DNA from: Protea cynaroides
Taxonomy: Eukaryota > Streptophyta > Magnoliopsida > Proteales > Proteaceae
NCBI GenBank assembly: GCA_028583415.1
Contig: CM053275.1
Span: 89,026,278 to 89,090,277, forward strand
DNA length: 64,000 nucleotides
Direction: 5' to 3'
Below are positions 36,201 to 50,400 of this stretch, piece after piece (positions within the stretch are counted from its first letter, which is position 1; the number at the start of each line of letters is the position of its first letter). The notes under the pieces are model-generated. The model saw only the letters and a list, made by a program, of their open reading frames with translations, was not told the origin of the DNA and made no database searches. The position numbers and the translations under genes were made by a program.

Positions 36201-39200
36201 ACATGGTATCAGAGCCAAGTTAGCTCTACCGCCAGATCCCTCCGCCAACCTACCACCGCCGACCACCGACTTTCTTTCTTTTCTTTTCTTTTTCTTTTGT
36301 TTTTTTTTTCTCTCCCCACTAGGGGCAGCAACCAAAGAGGGAATCATACAATGATATAGGTACTGCCCTTCCTTTTATCCCTCATTACGGATCATTTTTT
36401 TATTCTTTTTATTGGAAATCAATTTTTTTTTATCAGTCTGGATATTAATAATATGGTTCAGTCTGGTCGGATATTTATGAGTTTCTGAGTTTACCCCAAT
36501 AAACAAAAAAGTGGGTGCAAACCAGAATTGATTTCCATATATTATGTTGCACATGGGACAAGTTAGGATATCTGACAAGTGATATTTCTACTTTGATCTC
36601 CATATATTGTGCTATAACCAAACAGGGAGGCTGTTCATATTGTTTTTGGGTGTTTGTTCTTGAATACACAACTCAAGGATGACATCTGCAGTAACCTCTT
36701 TTGGGATAGAGAGTTTTAAAATGGACAATCTCATTATTCCCATTAATACCACTAAACTTGATGGTGGTAATTACCTAATGTGGTCTCGGGCCACCCAACT
36801 CTCAATTACAGCTCGGGGATTATCGGAATATCTCACCGGCACCAAGGAAAAACCTCTGACCAAGGACATTGTTTTGGAGAAATGGCATGTTGAGAATTCA
36901 TTGGTAATGTAATATCTCCTCAATTTCATGCAACCCATTATAGCCGAGGGCTATTTGTTATTGGATACTGCTGCACAAATTTGGAAGTCTGCTAAGGACA
37001 CCTATTCCCAAGTTGGAAATGCTGTTTTAATTTATGCCATTCAAAAAAGTGTTCATGAAACTATCCAAAAAGAATTGACTGTATCCCTATATTATACTAA
37101 GTTGAGGAGCTATTGGCAAACAATTGATTTTTATGATTCTATTCATGCTAAATGTGAAGAAGATGCTACCCTATTTCAGAAAAGGGAAGATAAATACAGG
37201 GTTTATACTTTTCTGGCAGGACTAAATGTGGAGCTTGATCCTATTCGCTCACAGATTCTCAGCAGGGACCCTTTCCCCACCCTCAAACAGGCTTATTCCA
37301 TGGTTCAGTTAGAGGACCAACGACGAATAACAATGTTGTCCCCTTCTGTTCCGGATAGGTCTGCTCTCCAGACAAATACTCAGACATACAAGAATCCTCC
37401 TGTTTCCCGTGATGCTATCAAATGTGAGTATTGTAGCAAGCTTTGGCACACCAAAGACACATGCTGAAAACTTCATGGCAAACCGGTAGATTTTAAAGCA
37501 AAACGCCGGGAAAAAGGTATGCACAAGGCAAAGTCCTCCACCTCACGCACATCAAACTGAAGCAAGTCCTCCTATTGGTCCTCTGCCACAACTCTCTGCA
37601 CAAGAACTTCAGACTCTCCGGCATCTCCTTCGACTACCTCCTGCGACTACAAATCAATCATCCACATCTGCATCTACCAATCCGGGTTCTTTTTTTTGTT
37701 CAGTCGGGTATTTCCCATGATGGTCATTGTGCTTTCTCTATCTCTAGCTTTTGGGTTATAGATCTCGGAGCCACTGACCACATGCCGGTTCGTTCGAGTT
37801 CTTTTATTTTTACTCTCCTTCTTCCGGACATAATCTTGTGAAGGTCGATGGATCCCTCTCTCCTATATCTGGAATTGGATCCATCCACTGTTTTTCCTCC
37901 CTTGATTTGAATTCCGTTCTACATGTTCTTAATTTATCCACAAATTTACTCTCCATTAGTAGTCTTACAAAGTCTCCAAATTGTAAAGTGACATTTTTTC
38001 CTACCTATTGTGTGATTCAGGATCTGGAGAACGGGAAGACGATTGGACATGGTAGTGTGCATGGTGGCCTGTACTTGCTTGACAGTGGTCGTTCAGCACC
38101 TTCCTCCCATTCCGCATTTAGTACCCTTCAGCAGTGGGACCGCCGTCTTGGGCATCCCTCTTCTGCTGTTCTATCTCATTTTTTTTCAAAATTATTTAAA
38201 CAATGTAATAAAGACGAGTTATTATGTGAGGCTTGTGTTTTGGCCAAACAGGTTCGTATTTCTTATTTACCTTCTGCTTCAAGAAATCCTTGTATTTTTG
38301 ATTTAGTTTATTCTGATGTTTGGGGTCCCAACACGGACTACCTCTATTTCTGGTCATAGGTGGTTTGTAACCTTTACTGATTGTCACACTCGTACTACAT
38401 GGGTCTATCTGATACGTCAAAAAAATGAGGTCTTTGCATGCTTCCGTCATTTCCACAATATGATCAAGACACAGTTTCAAACTCAGTTGAAGATGCTCCG
38501 GAGTGACAATGGTAAGGAATATCTTGAAGGATTTTTTCAGCAATACTTGGTTGATAACGGGATAATTCATCAGACATGTTGTGTGGACACTCCTGCTCAG
38601 AATGGAGTCGCTGAAAGAAAGAACCGCCACTTACTCGAAACAGCTAGAGCAATAATGTTTGAGAGACATGTTCCCGCTCAATACTGGAGTGATGCTGTCC
38701 TCACTGCAGCATCCCTGATCAACCGCCTACCTTCTCGAGTTTTAAACAACAAGGCTCCCTTGGACATCTTACATAGAAATTCTGATTTTGTTCTTCCTCA
38801 TAGAGTCTTTGGTTGTCTTTGTTATGCTCGTAACCATCGTTCCCCTGGCAAGCTTGATCCACGTGGATTAAAGTGCATATTTTTAGGTATTCTGCAACAC
38901 AGAAAGGATACAAGTGTTATCATCCTCCCTCTCGTCAGGTCCTTGTTAGTAGAGATGTCATTTTTCATGAGCATCTCTCCTATTATCAGGCTCCTCTTCA
39001 GGGGGAGACACAGACAGTTAAAGATGTACTTGATATCCCTAATGTATTTATACTAGATATACCTGATGTACAAGAAATAGTCCATGAACAAGTGCTCGAT
39101 ACAACTGCACCATCCAAGCATCCAACCACCAAGCCACCTCTGCAAGTTTATAGCCGTGCCAAAGACAAGCAAGGAAAGGCCACTAGCACTCCTGCACATG

Positions 39201-41417
39201 TCCCTTCGCTAGCCCTGGATCCAGAAACTGAGTCTACTGAGCCTTCTTCTGGTAAGGAACTTACTCCTTCTGATCTTGATCTTCCAATTGCACTTCGAAA
39301 AGGAACTAGGGTCTGCACCCTACATCCTATTTCCAATTATGTTTCCTGTGACTTCCTTTCCCCTTCTTTCCGTGTTTTTGTGTCTTTGCTCTCTTCTGTG
39401 TCTGTTCCTAAAAAATGGCAGGATGCAATTATGGATGAAAGGTGGAAAGCTGCAATGGTGGAAGAAATGAGGGCTCTGAAGAAAAATGGTACATGGGATC
39501 TTGTTCCACTTCCTGCAGGATCAAGGTCAGTAGGATGCAAGTGGATCTTTACAGTGAAACAGAAACCAGATGGGACTATTGATCGGTACAAGGCTAGATT
39601 GGTTGCACGGGGATTTACTCAAACATATGGGATTGACTACCAAGAAACCTTCGCTCCAGTGGCCAAAATGACTACCATCAGGGTTTTACTATCTTGTGCT
39701 GTACATCACAACTGGGACTTGCAACAGTTAGATGTAAAAAATGCATTCCTTCATGGAGAACTTACTGAAGATGTCTATATGGACTGCCCACCGGGTTTCA
39801 CAGATGATAAAAGCCAAGGAAAAGTCTGCAAGTTGAAGCGATCTCTTTATGGTCAAAAAACAATCCCCTAGAGTATGGTTTGGAAGATTTAATAAAGCTA
39901 TGGTAGCATTTGGCTATGTTCAAAGTAATGCTGACTATACTTTATTTATAAAACATTCCTCTAACACTTTTACTGCCTTACTTGTATATGTAGATGATAT
40001 CATCAATTGCTGGCAATAACAATGATGAAATTACGAAACTAAAGGCATTTCTAGGGAAGGAGTTTGAGATCAAAGACCTTGACAAACTTAGGTACTTTCT
40101 TGGGATTGAAGTTGCTAGATCTGCAAAAGGCATCTATCTGTCTCAAAGAAAGTATGTTCTTGATCTTTTCTCAGAAACAGAGTTACTTGGGGCTCGACCT
40201 TGTGATACTCCTCTCGATCCCAATACCAAGCTAAGGGCAAAAGAATGCACTCCAGAAGATAAAGGAAGATATCAGAGACTTGTTGGCAGACTCATATATC
40301 TTGCCCACACACGGCCAGATATTGCATTCGCAGTTAGTTTGGTAAGCCAGTTTATATACGACCCATACTCTACACATATGGAGGCTGTCTATCGAATACT
40401 GCACTACCTAAAGTCAGCCCCTGGAAGAGGAATCCTGTTATCTCCTAATGACCCTCTGAAAATGGAAGCATATGCCATTTCAGATTCACCAAATAAACAA
40501 ATCCAGGTGGAGGCTTATACTGATGCAAATTGGGCAGGAAGTCCTGATCGTAAGTCTATTTCTGGTTATTGCACATTCTTGGGTGCCAATCTGGTAACCT
40601 GGCGCAGCAAGAAGCAAAATGTGGTTGCCCGATCCAGTGTAGAAGCAGAATACAGAGCAATGGCGCATGGAATATGCGAACTACTATGGTTACAACGACT
40701 ACTCAAAGATTTAAAGGTTATGTGTAACCAGTCCATAAAATTATTCTGTGATAATCAAGCAGCCATTAACATTGTTAATAATCCGGTTCAGCATGATAGG
40801 ACAAAACATGTTGAGGTAGACCATCACTTCATCAAAGAGAAACTTGACAGTGGACAAATCGAGATTCCGTTTGTCAGATCAGAGGACCAACTAGCAGACA
40901 TTTTCACCAAAGGTCTGCCAGGGAAATCTTTCCATATGATATTGTCCAAGTTGGGCATGCATGATATATATGCACCAACTTGAGGGGGAGTGTTGAGAAT
41001 ATTACGTATTTCATTTTTTGTCTAGATTCATTGTACTACTTGTATTGTACAATTGTACTACCTGTACTACCCTCATTGTATTACCTGTATTGTACTACCT
41101 GTACTACCTCTTTCTTTTTTTGTATTCATTCTCACATTATAAATAAGAGGACCTCTGTCTATTACAGGCAAGTCATTCCATCATTCAACATATACTATTG
41201 GCTGTCTCTTAATAACAGGAAAAAGTAAAATTGGAAAACAATGTACTGAAACAAGGGGATTATAGTGAAGAACAACATTCATACACAAAATGGACAGAGA
41301 TTAAAGGCACGAAATTTGTGGACTGTAGAGGTGATTCACAGTTTCAGAAATAAGGAATTAGAAGAAAGAAGAATGAAGAAAGGGGTAGGGAATTCAGGAA
41401 TAACATAGAGGGGGAGA

Positions 41418-41463
<46 letters not shown>

Positions 41464-44400
41464 CCTACAGAGAGAGAATTCCATTCTTTTCATATTTCAT
41501 ATTGCATAATAATTACAGCAGAAAGAAATGCCTTTAAAGGATTACACATCAAAACCGTGGGAGGGGTTAAGGAGTTTGAAAACTGCCTATGGCAAAGCCT
41601 TATCTCAACTAAATGGGGTTCGGCTACATGGATTCTTGTCCTCCAATCAGTTCTGTTCGATGTTATACTTGAAACAAGGCATAAGTTATGCATGTCTTTC
41701 CTCCCCACCTCTCCTAGAGTCATCTTAGGTCTGCCCTTAGCTCTTTTAGATCCTTTAATCTGAATCAGATTACTCCTCCATATTGGAGTATCTAATGGCT
41801 TCCGTTGAACATGGTCGTACCATCTCAATCGACCATCCCGTAGCTTATCATGTATTGGCGCTACTCCCAAATCAGCTATAATACTATCATTTCTTACCTT
41901 ATCCTTCTTAGTTTTGCCACACATTCATCTCAACAACCTCATTTTAGTTATTCTAAGTTTATTATATGATACTTCTTAACCATCCAACATTCCGCACCAT
42001 ACATCATAGCTGGTCAGATGACTGTTAAAATTTTCCTTTAAGTTTTAAAGGAATATGCCGATCACACAGTACTCCAGACGCACCTCACTACTTCATCCAT
42101 TCTATTTTAATCCTCTGTGAAACATCATCCTCTATATCATTTTTTTTATTATTTATAATTGAACATAGATACTTAAAATAATCACTTTGTATTTCCCTCT
42201 CATCAATTTTCACCATTTTATTATCCGTTCTTGTGTGACTAAAAGTTACGTACCATATACTCTGTTTTTGTTCTAATTATCTTAAAATCATTTCATTCCA
42301 ATGTTGATCTCCATAGTTCCAACTTGGCGTTTATCCCTGCTTTTGTTTCATCCGCCAAAACAATATCATCAGCAACAAACATGCACGAAGGAACTTTATC
42401 TTGGAGACAACAACAACAATAACAAAGCTATACATGGGGCCTAAGCTATACATGCCTTTCTTTACCACCTCCCCTAGAGTCATCTTAGGTCTACCCGTTG
42501 TTCTTTTTGATCATTCAATCTGAATCAATTTACTCTTTCGAACAGTAGCATCTAACGGCCTTCGTTGAACATGGCCATACCATTTCAAATGACTTTTTGT
42601 GATTTCTCATGTATCGGCGCTACTCCCAAATCAACTCTAATACGATCATTCCATACCTTATCCTTCCTAGTTTTGCCATACATCCATCTTATCATCTTCA
42701 TCTCAATTACACTAAGTTTATCTATATGATGCTTTTTAACTGCCCAACATTCTCCATCATATATCATAGCTGGTCGAATGACTGTCCTATAAAATTTTTC
42801 TGTAAGTTTTAAAGGAATACATCATCACACAACACTCCAGACGCACTTCTCCATTTTATCCATCTTATTTTAATCCTTTGTGAAATATCATCGTCTATAT
42901 CATCTTCTTTGTTTATGATTAAACCTAGATACCAACCGAACCCTTTGTTGTATCTCCCTCTCTTGAATGTTCATCACGTCATTATCCGCCCTTGTGTGAC
43001 TAAAGTTAAACACTATATACTTCGTTTTCATTCTACTTATCTTAAAACCTTTTGATTTCAATGTTGATCTCCATAGCTCCAACTTGGCATTAATCCATAA
43101 TGAGGGCAAACAGATAAGGGCTTAAAGCTGATCCTTGATGTAATCCAATTGTAATTGTGAATTCACTACCATGACCCGTTAGGGTTCTTACACTAGTCAC
43201 CACTTTGTAATACATATCCTTGGCTATGTCCACATATTTGCACACTTGCCAGATTAACTCTCGAGGGATTTTGTCATAAGCTTTTTCTATGTCAATAAAG
43301 ACCATATGGAGGTCCTTCGTGCCTTCTCTAAATCTTCCCATGAGTTTCCTAAGCAAGTAAATAGTTTCTGTCGTGGATCTACCTGGCATAAGAAACTGGT
43401 TCTCTGTGATAGTAGTTTCTTGTTTCATGAGAGTTTCAATCAAGGTTCAAAATCTCTAGTCTCGAGGGTGTCTCGACCCTCTAAGAAACCAAGATCTTGA
43501 AAATCTCGGTCGAGATCTCGGCGAGACACTGTGCAAAAGCCGCAAAGGCTTAAAATGTGTGTTTCGACCCTAAAATGACCATTTTAAGGATTGATACTCT
43601 AGGGAAATCCTATTTTAGCATATATAAACATATTTAAACCATAAAACTGTATAAATAATCACATATGGTAGTTGTTTGGGTTTACAACCATGTTTGGCAG
43701 TGTCGGTTTGAAGTTCAAATGTAAACCTAGGTTAATATTGGCTATTCTACATAATGTTGCACTAATAGAAGGTCACAAAAGACCAAATGAGAACAGTAAA
43801 ATGATATTTTTGGAGAAGAATAAACATAATAACACTTAATTAGTTAATTGTCATAGTAAAAAAAATCCAAAGTAGTCAAGTAGACTATACAATCATAATT
43901 CATATATTATGTCGAGACCAGTCGAGAACTAATAAAAAAATGTCAAGAAATGGTCGAGAACTGGTCGAGGTGGTCGAGACACCGTACCGAGGCGAGATAT
44001 TGTCTCGAGCCCCTCGAGATCTTCGAGATCTCGTCGAGATTTTGAACACTGGTTTCAATAACTCTCCCCCATAGTTTCATAATATGACTCATTAGTTTAA
44101 TGCCTGTAGTTATTGCAGCTCTGAATATCACTTTTGTTTTTATAAATCGGAACCACAATGATTCCCCTCCATTCATATGACATTTTCTTTGTGGCTTTGT
44201 GCTCATAATTTTATTGAACAGCTTAGTTAGCCAAGAGACTCCATACATTCTTAGGCTCTCCCAAATTTCTATAAAGACCATACTTAATTCAAATTTAAAA
44301 GAAAACTAAAAAAGGGGGGACTAACCACATGAATAAGGATGGTGGGGGTACGTGTTACATGCTTTATAAATATAAAAAAAGAACTTACAAGTAATAACTA

Positions 44401-47400
44401 ATAACAGAAAACTGAAATAATAGAGTTAACTATAATAACTGAAATAACATAAAATAAAAAATAAAAATATAAGAAAGCTGCTGAACTGCTGCCTAGTTCC
44501 GAGAAAAATGATAGCCCTAGAACTGATCATCAAACCCTAAAAGAGGAGAGGTAGGCTGCCTATGCCTCCTCTGCTGATACACACGAAAGGCTGGGTCTGT
44601 GATGTGCTCACCAATTTGACTATATGGGCCACGGGGCATTTCTACCTGTATTGTTGTAGCATCAATGTTTGTTTGTCTCATGTCGAAAGTCACATTTTTG
44701 TTGGACTGAACTAGTTGAAATGGACAACAAGAAGATCCATTTTTTTATGGATGTTAAGCAAAAATCTTTACAATCATTGACCATCTCAGCAGCTATTTTT
44801 TTTTGGGTCTGTGACATCCTCCACAATTGGAACATTGAAATGAGCTTGTTCCAGTCAATACAATCATCAAGCATACAATATAGCTTACAAACGGATGCCA
44901 TCCCCCAAATAACCACTCCTTGTTTTGCGAATTCATTGACAATTTCAGCAGCTATTTTTTTTTTTTTGTAAATTACTCAAACCTCCCCTGTACTTAGGTT
45001 TAATTACAGGCATACCCCCTAGTGGGTTACACTTGGCACTCAACTCCCTTATTTCGAAGAAGGTGACTACACTCAACTCCACTCCGTCTGGTGTGGTCCG
45101 TTAGTTGATTACTAAGGACTTAAATGACGAATCTACCCTTATTTGGAGAGCGAAGTTACCATTTTCCCTGACATCCAAACCCCCTACGGACAATCCCGTC
45201 CATCACTTCTGTCATCTCCTGTAACTCTACCATCTCATGTTGTTGTTGAAATTCAAGAAGAGGACAAAAATCCTCCCCACCCCCACATCCACCGACGACA
45301 TTGGAATTGCCCCCCTACAGACATGAACCAAATCTTTCAGCTGCCGATCAAGGTCCGTAGAGTCAGAGATTGAGGCGACGAGAGATGAGGAAACGAGATT
45401 GGCCATTTTGCTGCTTTCCGCCATTTCCTTATTCTTCTCTTTTCAGTTCTTAATTAACTTCCACACCTTCTTTATTTTCCCATTCAATTCTGATTGTTCA
45501 TCGTAGTGACACTTGCCACGTCCCCACAAAACTAAAATACTGTTCAACCACTATGGTTTCGGAGCCCCTTTTGCTTGATTTGATTTTAGAGTAAATTACT
45601 TCCACGGTTCGGCCTTCTCTTCAATGACTCTCTTTGAGTCTCTCTCATGTAGGCTGCAGATTGTATTGGCAATTGGAAAGCTCCTTTGCTTTGCAATTGC
45701 AAGTGAATCATCCCTCTCTCTTACTTATAGTTCTTTGTTTTGTTCATTAATTCACAGAAGCGAGTCTCTATCTTCCCTCGTGATGGTCGTTTTGCTGTAA
45801 TTAAAAGATAATCACATGCACAGTCTTTACTGTTTTTGTTTTCGGTGTCACTGTGTTTTTTTTACTTTTGAATCTGTAGAATTTGTTTCTTTTTGAATCT
45901 TCAAATTTGAAATTTCTTTGCCTTTTGCCTTCGATTCCGATTATCTAGTACACTTTTCTTTCATTGGTCCCCACATCTCTATCAGAACTCTCACCCATTT
46001 CGCTTCTCTCCCCATCCAACATGCTTCCACCTTGAGCCCTCTTCTTCAGTTATTCTTCTTACCTCTCTTCTTTATCTTCTCGACCCCCAGCTTTACCCTG
46101 ATTGTTGCTCAACATCTACGAGTCATATATTTTCTCCAGGGTTGTCGATCCAAGGCCGATTTGGTTTCGAGAAATCAAGTCAATGGGGCTAAATCACCTG
46201 AGTCATTCACAAGGTCAGTAAATTCAAACCCAGATCAAACTCCAACATCAATAGAAACACATGGTTTTGGTGGCTGTACATTCAATCCAAACCAGAGAGC
46301 TCTTCCCGAAACTTTTTTTTGGTAATTAGACCTAAGTACAGGGGAGGTTCAAGTAATTTACTCTTTTTTTTTTGGTCGGGATGGGGGGGGGGGGGGTTGG
46401 GCAATTAACTTGCTCAAGTCTAATAATTTAATTGTTGTTTCTCTTTGGATTTCTATTTGGTTTTGACATTTTTATTGCCTTTTGAATGTACTTACCATGA
46501 TGTTGTAATCTTCTAGCCATCTTTTTGCCCAATGAAATGAAATTTCATGTTTTTGCTAATTAAAAATGCATATAACACTTAAAAAGGTTTATTCAAGGTT
46601 CTAAATCTTGTTTTTGCCAGCCATCTCGGTGATTGGCAAAACTGAGATATATGACTGATATCCTATGGCAAAGTATTGCATTTTTCTCAATGAATTTTCG
46701 ATTCATTCATTTCGGTGGTCAAATGGCCATATTAAGGTCTGAACTTCATGGAAACCTTACTTAAGCTTCCATAAACATGTGTGAAACTTTAGATTGCAAG
46801 AAAACTCACAAAAATGATAGTTTGGTCTTGCACCCTTGCTTGGCATTATAAGCCGAAACATGTGTGAACCTTTTGTATTCACTAGGAAAGAAGAAATATA
46901 ATATTGAGTAATTATGAAAGATAACAAGTCTCCGAAGCCCCAGCAATTCAATAATCACTGGTGGTACATGAGTAGAAGGTACAAAATGGGTCCCCTCAGC
47001 TCATCCTAATGGCTAATACCACATAGAGTTGCGTCAAGGATTGAACCACCTCACAGACTGATGGTGCCATCGACACTGTTCCTCCGGCTGTCACAATTGT
47101 AAGTCACATCATACTGTGTCAGAAGAACTGCTCGAAGTCCTCTACAACTGCCATCTCCAGGGTTCTCCCCCTCTCACGACTGCCTTTTATTAATAGCACT
47201 TCCCTAATTACAAAGAAATATGAAAACAAGAAAATAGAAACAAACTAGGAAACATAAGCTACTAACCTACTGTCAGCAATACTAGGTACGGACTATCACT
47301 AAACACCACCACCATTGGCGACGACCTAAATAGAATACTAAACATCACTCCCCCTCAAGCTGGATTATATATAGATCTATCAAAAGACTCCAGCTTGGTA

Positions 47401-50400
47401 CCACAAGAATATATATACACTACAAGACCGATCTCCAAAATATTTAGCGATTGGAGACGCTAGAGAGCACAGAGAGAACTTCATTTGATAGCAATATCAA
47501 CACAAGAATAAGTTAGCAATATCAATAGATAAAAATTGTCGTGTTGAATAAACCCAATATAACCATCTCATCAACGAGCAAAATATGCGGTGGGGAACAC
47601 CAATCCACAATCCAAAATATCATACCAGCAACATCATAAGCTCCTCCCAAGGAAGGCAGGTAGTAAGTAATAATTTGCAAAGAAGACAAACAAGTGCAAA
47701 AATTGATGTACTTATGAGCCCCAAATAGAGTTACAGATAAAATTGCAGCATAGGTTGTTGCAAATCAATTAGAAGTGCAGTAATAGTTCACGGCGAACCA
47801 AGTAGCAACATCAGGTTGTTTGAGACCAAATAAGTAACACCATGCTGTTAGGACTTAGGAATCAGACAACATCAGGTTGCTGACTTTTTGTAAACCACAC
47901 ATCATCAGGTTGCTGTAAACCAGACAATATCAGATTGCTGTAAACAAGACAGCATCATATTGCTGTAAACCAAACAACATAAGGTAGCTGTAAATCGGAC
48001 AACATCAGGTTGCTGTAAACCAGACATCATCATGATTGCTGTAAACCAGACATCATCAAGATTGCTGTAAACCAGATCGCATCATGTTACTGTAAACCAG
48101 ATAAATTGTAGTATTGCTGAATATCCATGAGCAATGACACGAAGAAATATATAATAAAAATATTCAATTGATGAGTTGAGCAGATTAGAATCATGAGTCT
48201 CCCCCACACGTATAGCATTACACCATAGTTGTCAAGGCGCCAAGACGAACCAAGGCGTTGGAGGCCTGACGGGGAGGCGCCTAGGCGGTGCCTAGGCGAC
48301 GCCTTGACAATTATGATTACACATGGACCGACAATGCGTAGGATGCAATAAAGAATATTCCACAATCATATGACAACAATCCAGCATCTCGAAGGATGAG
48401 AATCACAATAAATCCCATCAGCAAGAGCAACCGCAAGTAAGATCCCAATAAATAATCTCCAATCACCCCCTTCCAGTAGCAAATAAGATTCCAGATAGGC
48501 CAGATAATAGCAATAGCAAACATCATTCCATGCTAGTATCCATCTTCATAAAAATTGCAAGTACCAATCTGATGTGATCTAGGGCTCACCAAAGCAATAA
48601 AATTACAAATATACCAGTCCAATGGCAATTCTGTAAATATTCAGATCAGTACAGGACCCCTTTAGGCATGGGAAACATGAACAAGGACCAAACAGTAATT
48701 AAAATTGGAAGTGGAGGACCAAACTGGACTTTAAGCTCAGAGTTGAGATAAAACAGAAACAATGTTGAAAAGAGGGGTAAAACTGTAATTAACCAGATGG
48801 GTAAAATCCTTTAGTAAGGGACACACGTACTCAATGGCAGAGTAGTAACTAAATTCAAAAGAGAAGGACCAATCTGGTATTAAATAACAATGTGGATGAA
48901 ATAATAAAATCAGAAATTTAGGAGCGTTTTGATATTTAAAAGGAAATTTTGATAAAACAAAACTACAGTTTAGGTGAGGGTTCTACTTGTTTGCCGAAAT
49001 CTTTGAAATTTCAGCGAAATTTTGATCGATTTTTGAGGTGGTCTACTTGTTTTGTCTTTGATCTGCATCATAGTCAACATAGTTCAGGGGTGTCTTTTTT
49101 TAAAAAAAAAAAAAAAGGGGGGGGGGGGTGGGCTTAGTTTGTACTTTTCAGAATAATGAAAAAGAAAGGGTATCTTTGTGTTCATGGCTCCATAGGTTTT
49201 CTTCCATTTTGATTATTTGGTCTTCTTAATTTTCTTGTGTTTGTGTTCTAGGCTGGTTATGGCTTAGTTGGAGATGATGAGGCTAGTGGTTCTGGAGGCA
49301 CAATATCAGCTCGAATAGAGTCATCGTATGTGATCAGCCTACGTGATTTGGACATGAAGCATGTGAAAGATTTTACATTTGTACATGGTGAGGGCAATTT
49401 AGCAATTATACTTTATGGACCATGCTCTTACAATATTTTTTTTTTTATCATTGGTGATCAGATATATGGTCGTTAACTATGAGCATAGTTAGGATATGGA
49501 GCAGTTAAACTTAGGAAGTTTAAAGAGTTGGCTGTATGGCTTCTCTGCCACTTTCCAGACAGGCAGTAGTGGAATGCAATTGAATAGAAGTTGGTTACAT
49601 ATTTGAGAAGTTAATTTGCTTGGAGAAACTGCTGTAGGTTTAGTTGTGTGGGCATTATAATAGCTTTAGCATATCATTGCTTGTGATTGATAAGTATTTA
49701 TGAATTGTTTCCCATTTTTGTCATAATGTACTTATTTGAATAATTTTCTGTTTCTTATTGTCAATGAGAGAAACGTGTTAAATTTTGGAGGTCAATGTAT
49801 CTATGTTGTCTGCTAGCATGTGAGAGAATATCTTAATAGAGGTGCACCTGAATAAACATATTCCCACATTTAGGGGTCCTTGGGATTGTTTGGGAATGAA
49901 GTTTTTGAGTTCTTTAGGGAGTGGCAGCATTAGAGTGGCTCTGTTATTATCTTTTGTTTTAGTTAGTTTCTCCTAGGTTGGGCTAATAAAATTATATTTT
50001 GGGTCCAGTCTCAGGCTGCCTTTTGATTGTTATTCTACCCCACCCTGGGTTCTATTTAAGTTGAGGTGCAATCTTCTGGAGCCTGACCTGTCTAGCAGGC
50101 TATAAATGTGGTTAGTTGGTAATGGTATTCACCTAGTCAATCTGTTATAATTACAGGAGCATAGGAACCATGGATAAAAAAAAGGCCATGACCTGGTGCA
50201 AGTCCTGCTTTTCTAATGTCCAAGGAGGGTTGTATTGGGATTGGTACTTGTCTTCTGGCTTCTGCATGGATCCCTCAGGTTCAAACCTGCATCTTTGCAG
50301 TGGCTACCCAATTTTTGACCATTGCACCAAGCGACGGCCCCTCATTCGAGCTCCATATGTGAAGTTTTATTACTTCTCTCTCTCTCTCTCTCCTTTTTTT

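Larger units (their letters stand above)
36026..41190 (+). mobile_element. Ty1/copia retrotransposon, complete structure, mutated
   Basis: Left LTR 36026-36203, PBS 36204-36216, gag-pol 36679-40983, polypurine tract 40982-40990, right LTR 40991-41190. A perfect 5-bp target duplication TATAC lies at 36021-36025 and 41191-41195. It is on the sense strand of CPSF160 intron 3. Domain order (gag, protease, integrase, RT, RNase H) is that of copia. At least five frame changes, two in-frame stops and a protease active-site change show it cannot move on its own. Confidence 0.95.

Noticed and set aside
44669..44971. 100-codon plus-strand open frame
   Set aside because: No recognisable domain, opposite frame equally open, and it runs into the end of a TIR element.
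46592..46690. Further hAT MITE starting CAAGGTTCTAAATCTT
   Set aside because: Only one end was found; no inverted partner or 8-bp duplication nearby.
47795..48119. Regular 25-bp repeats resembling a CRISPR array
   Set aside because: Units are directly adjacent without spacers and diverge gradually; this is a plant minisatellite.
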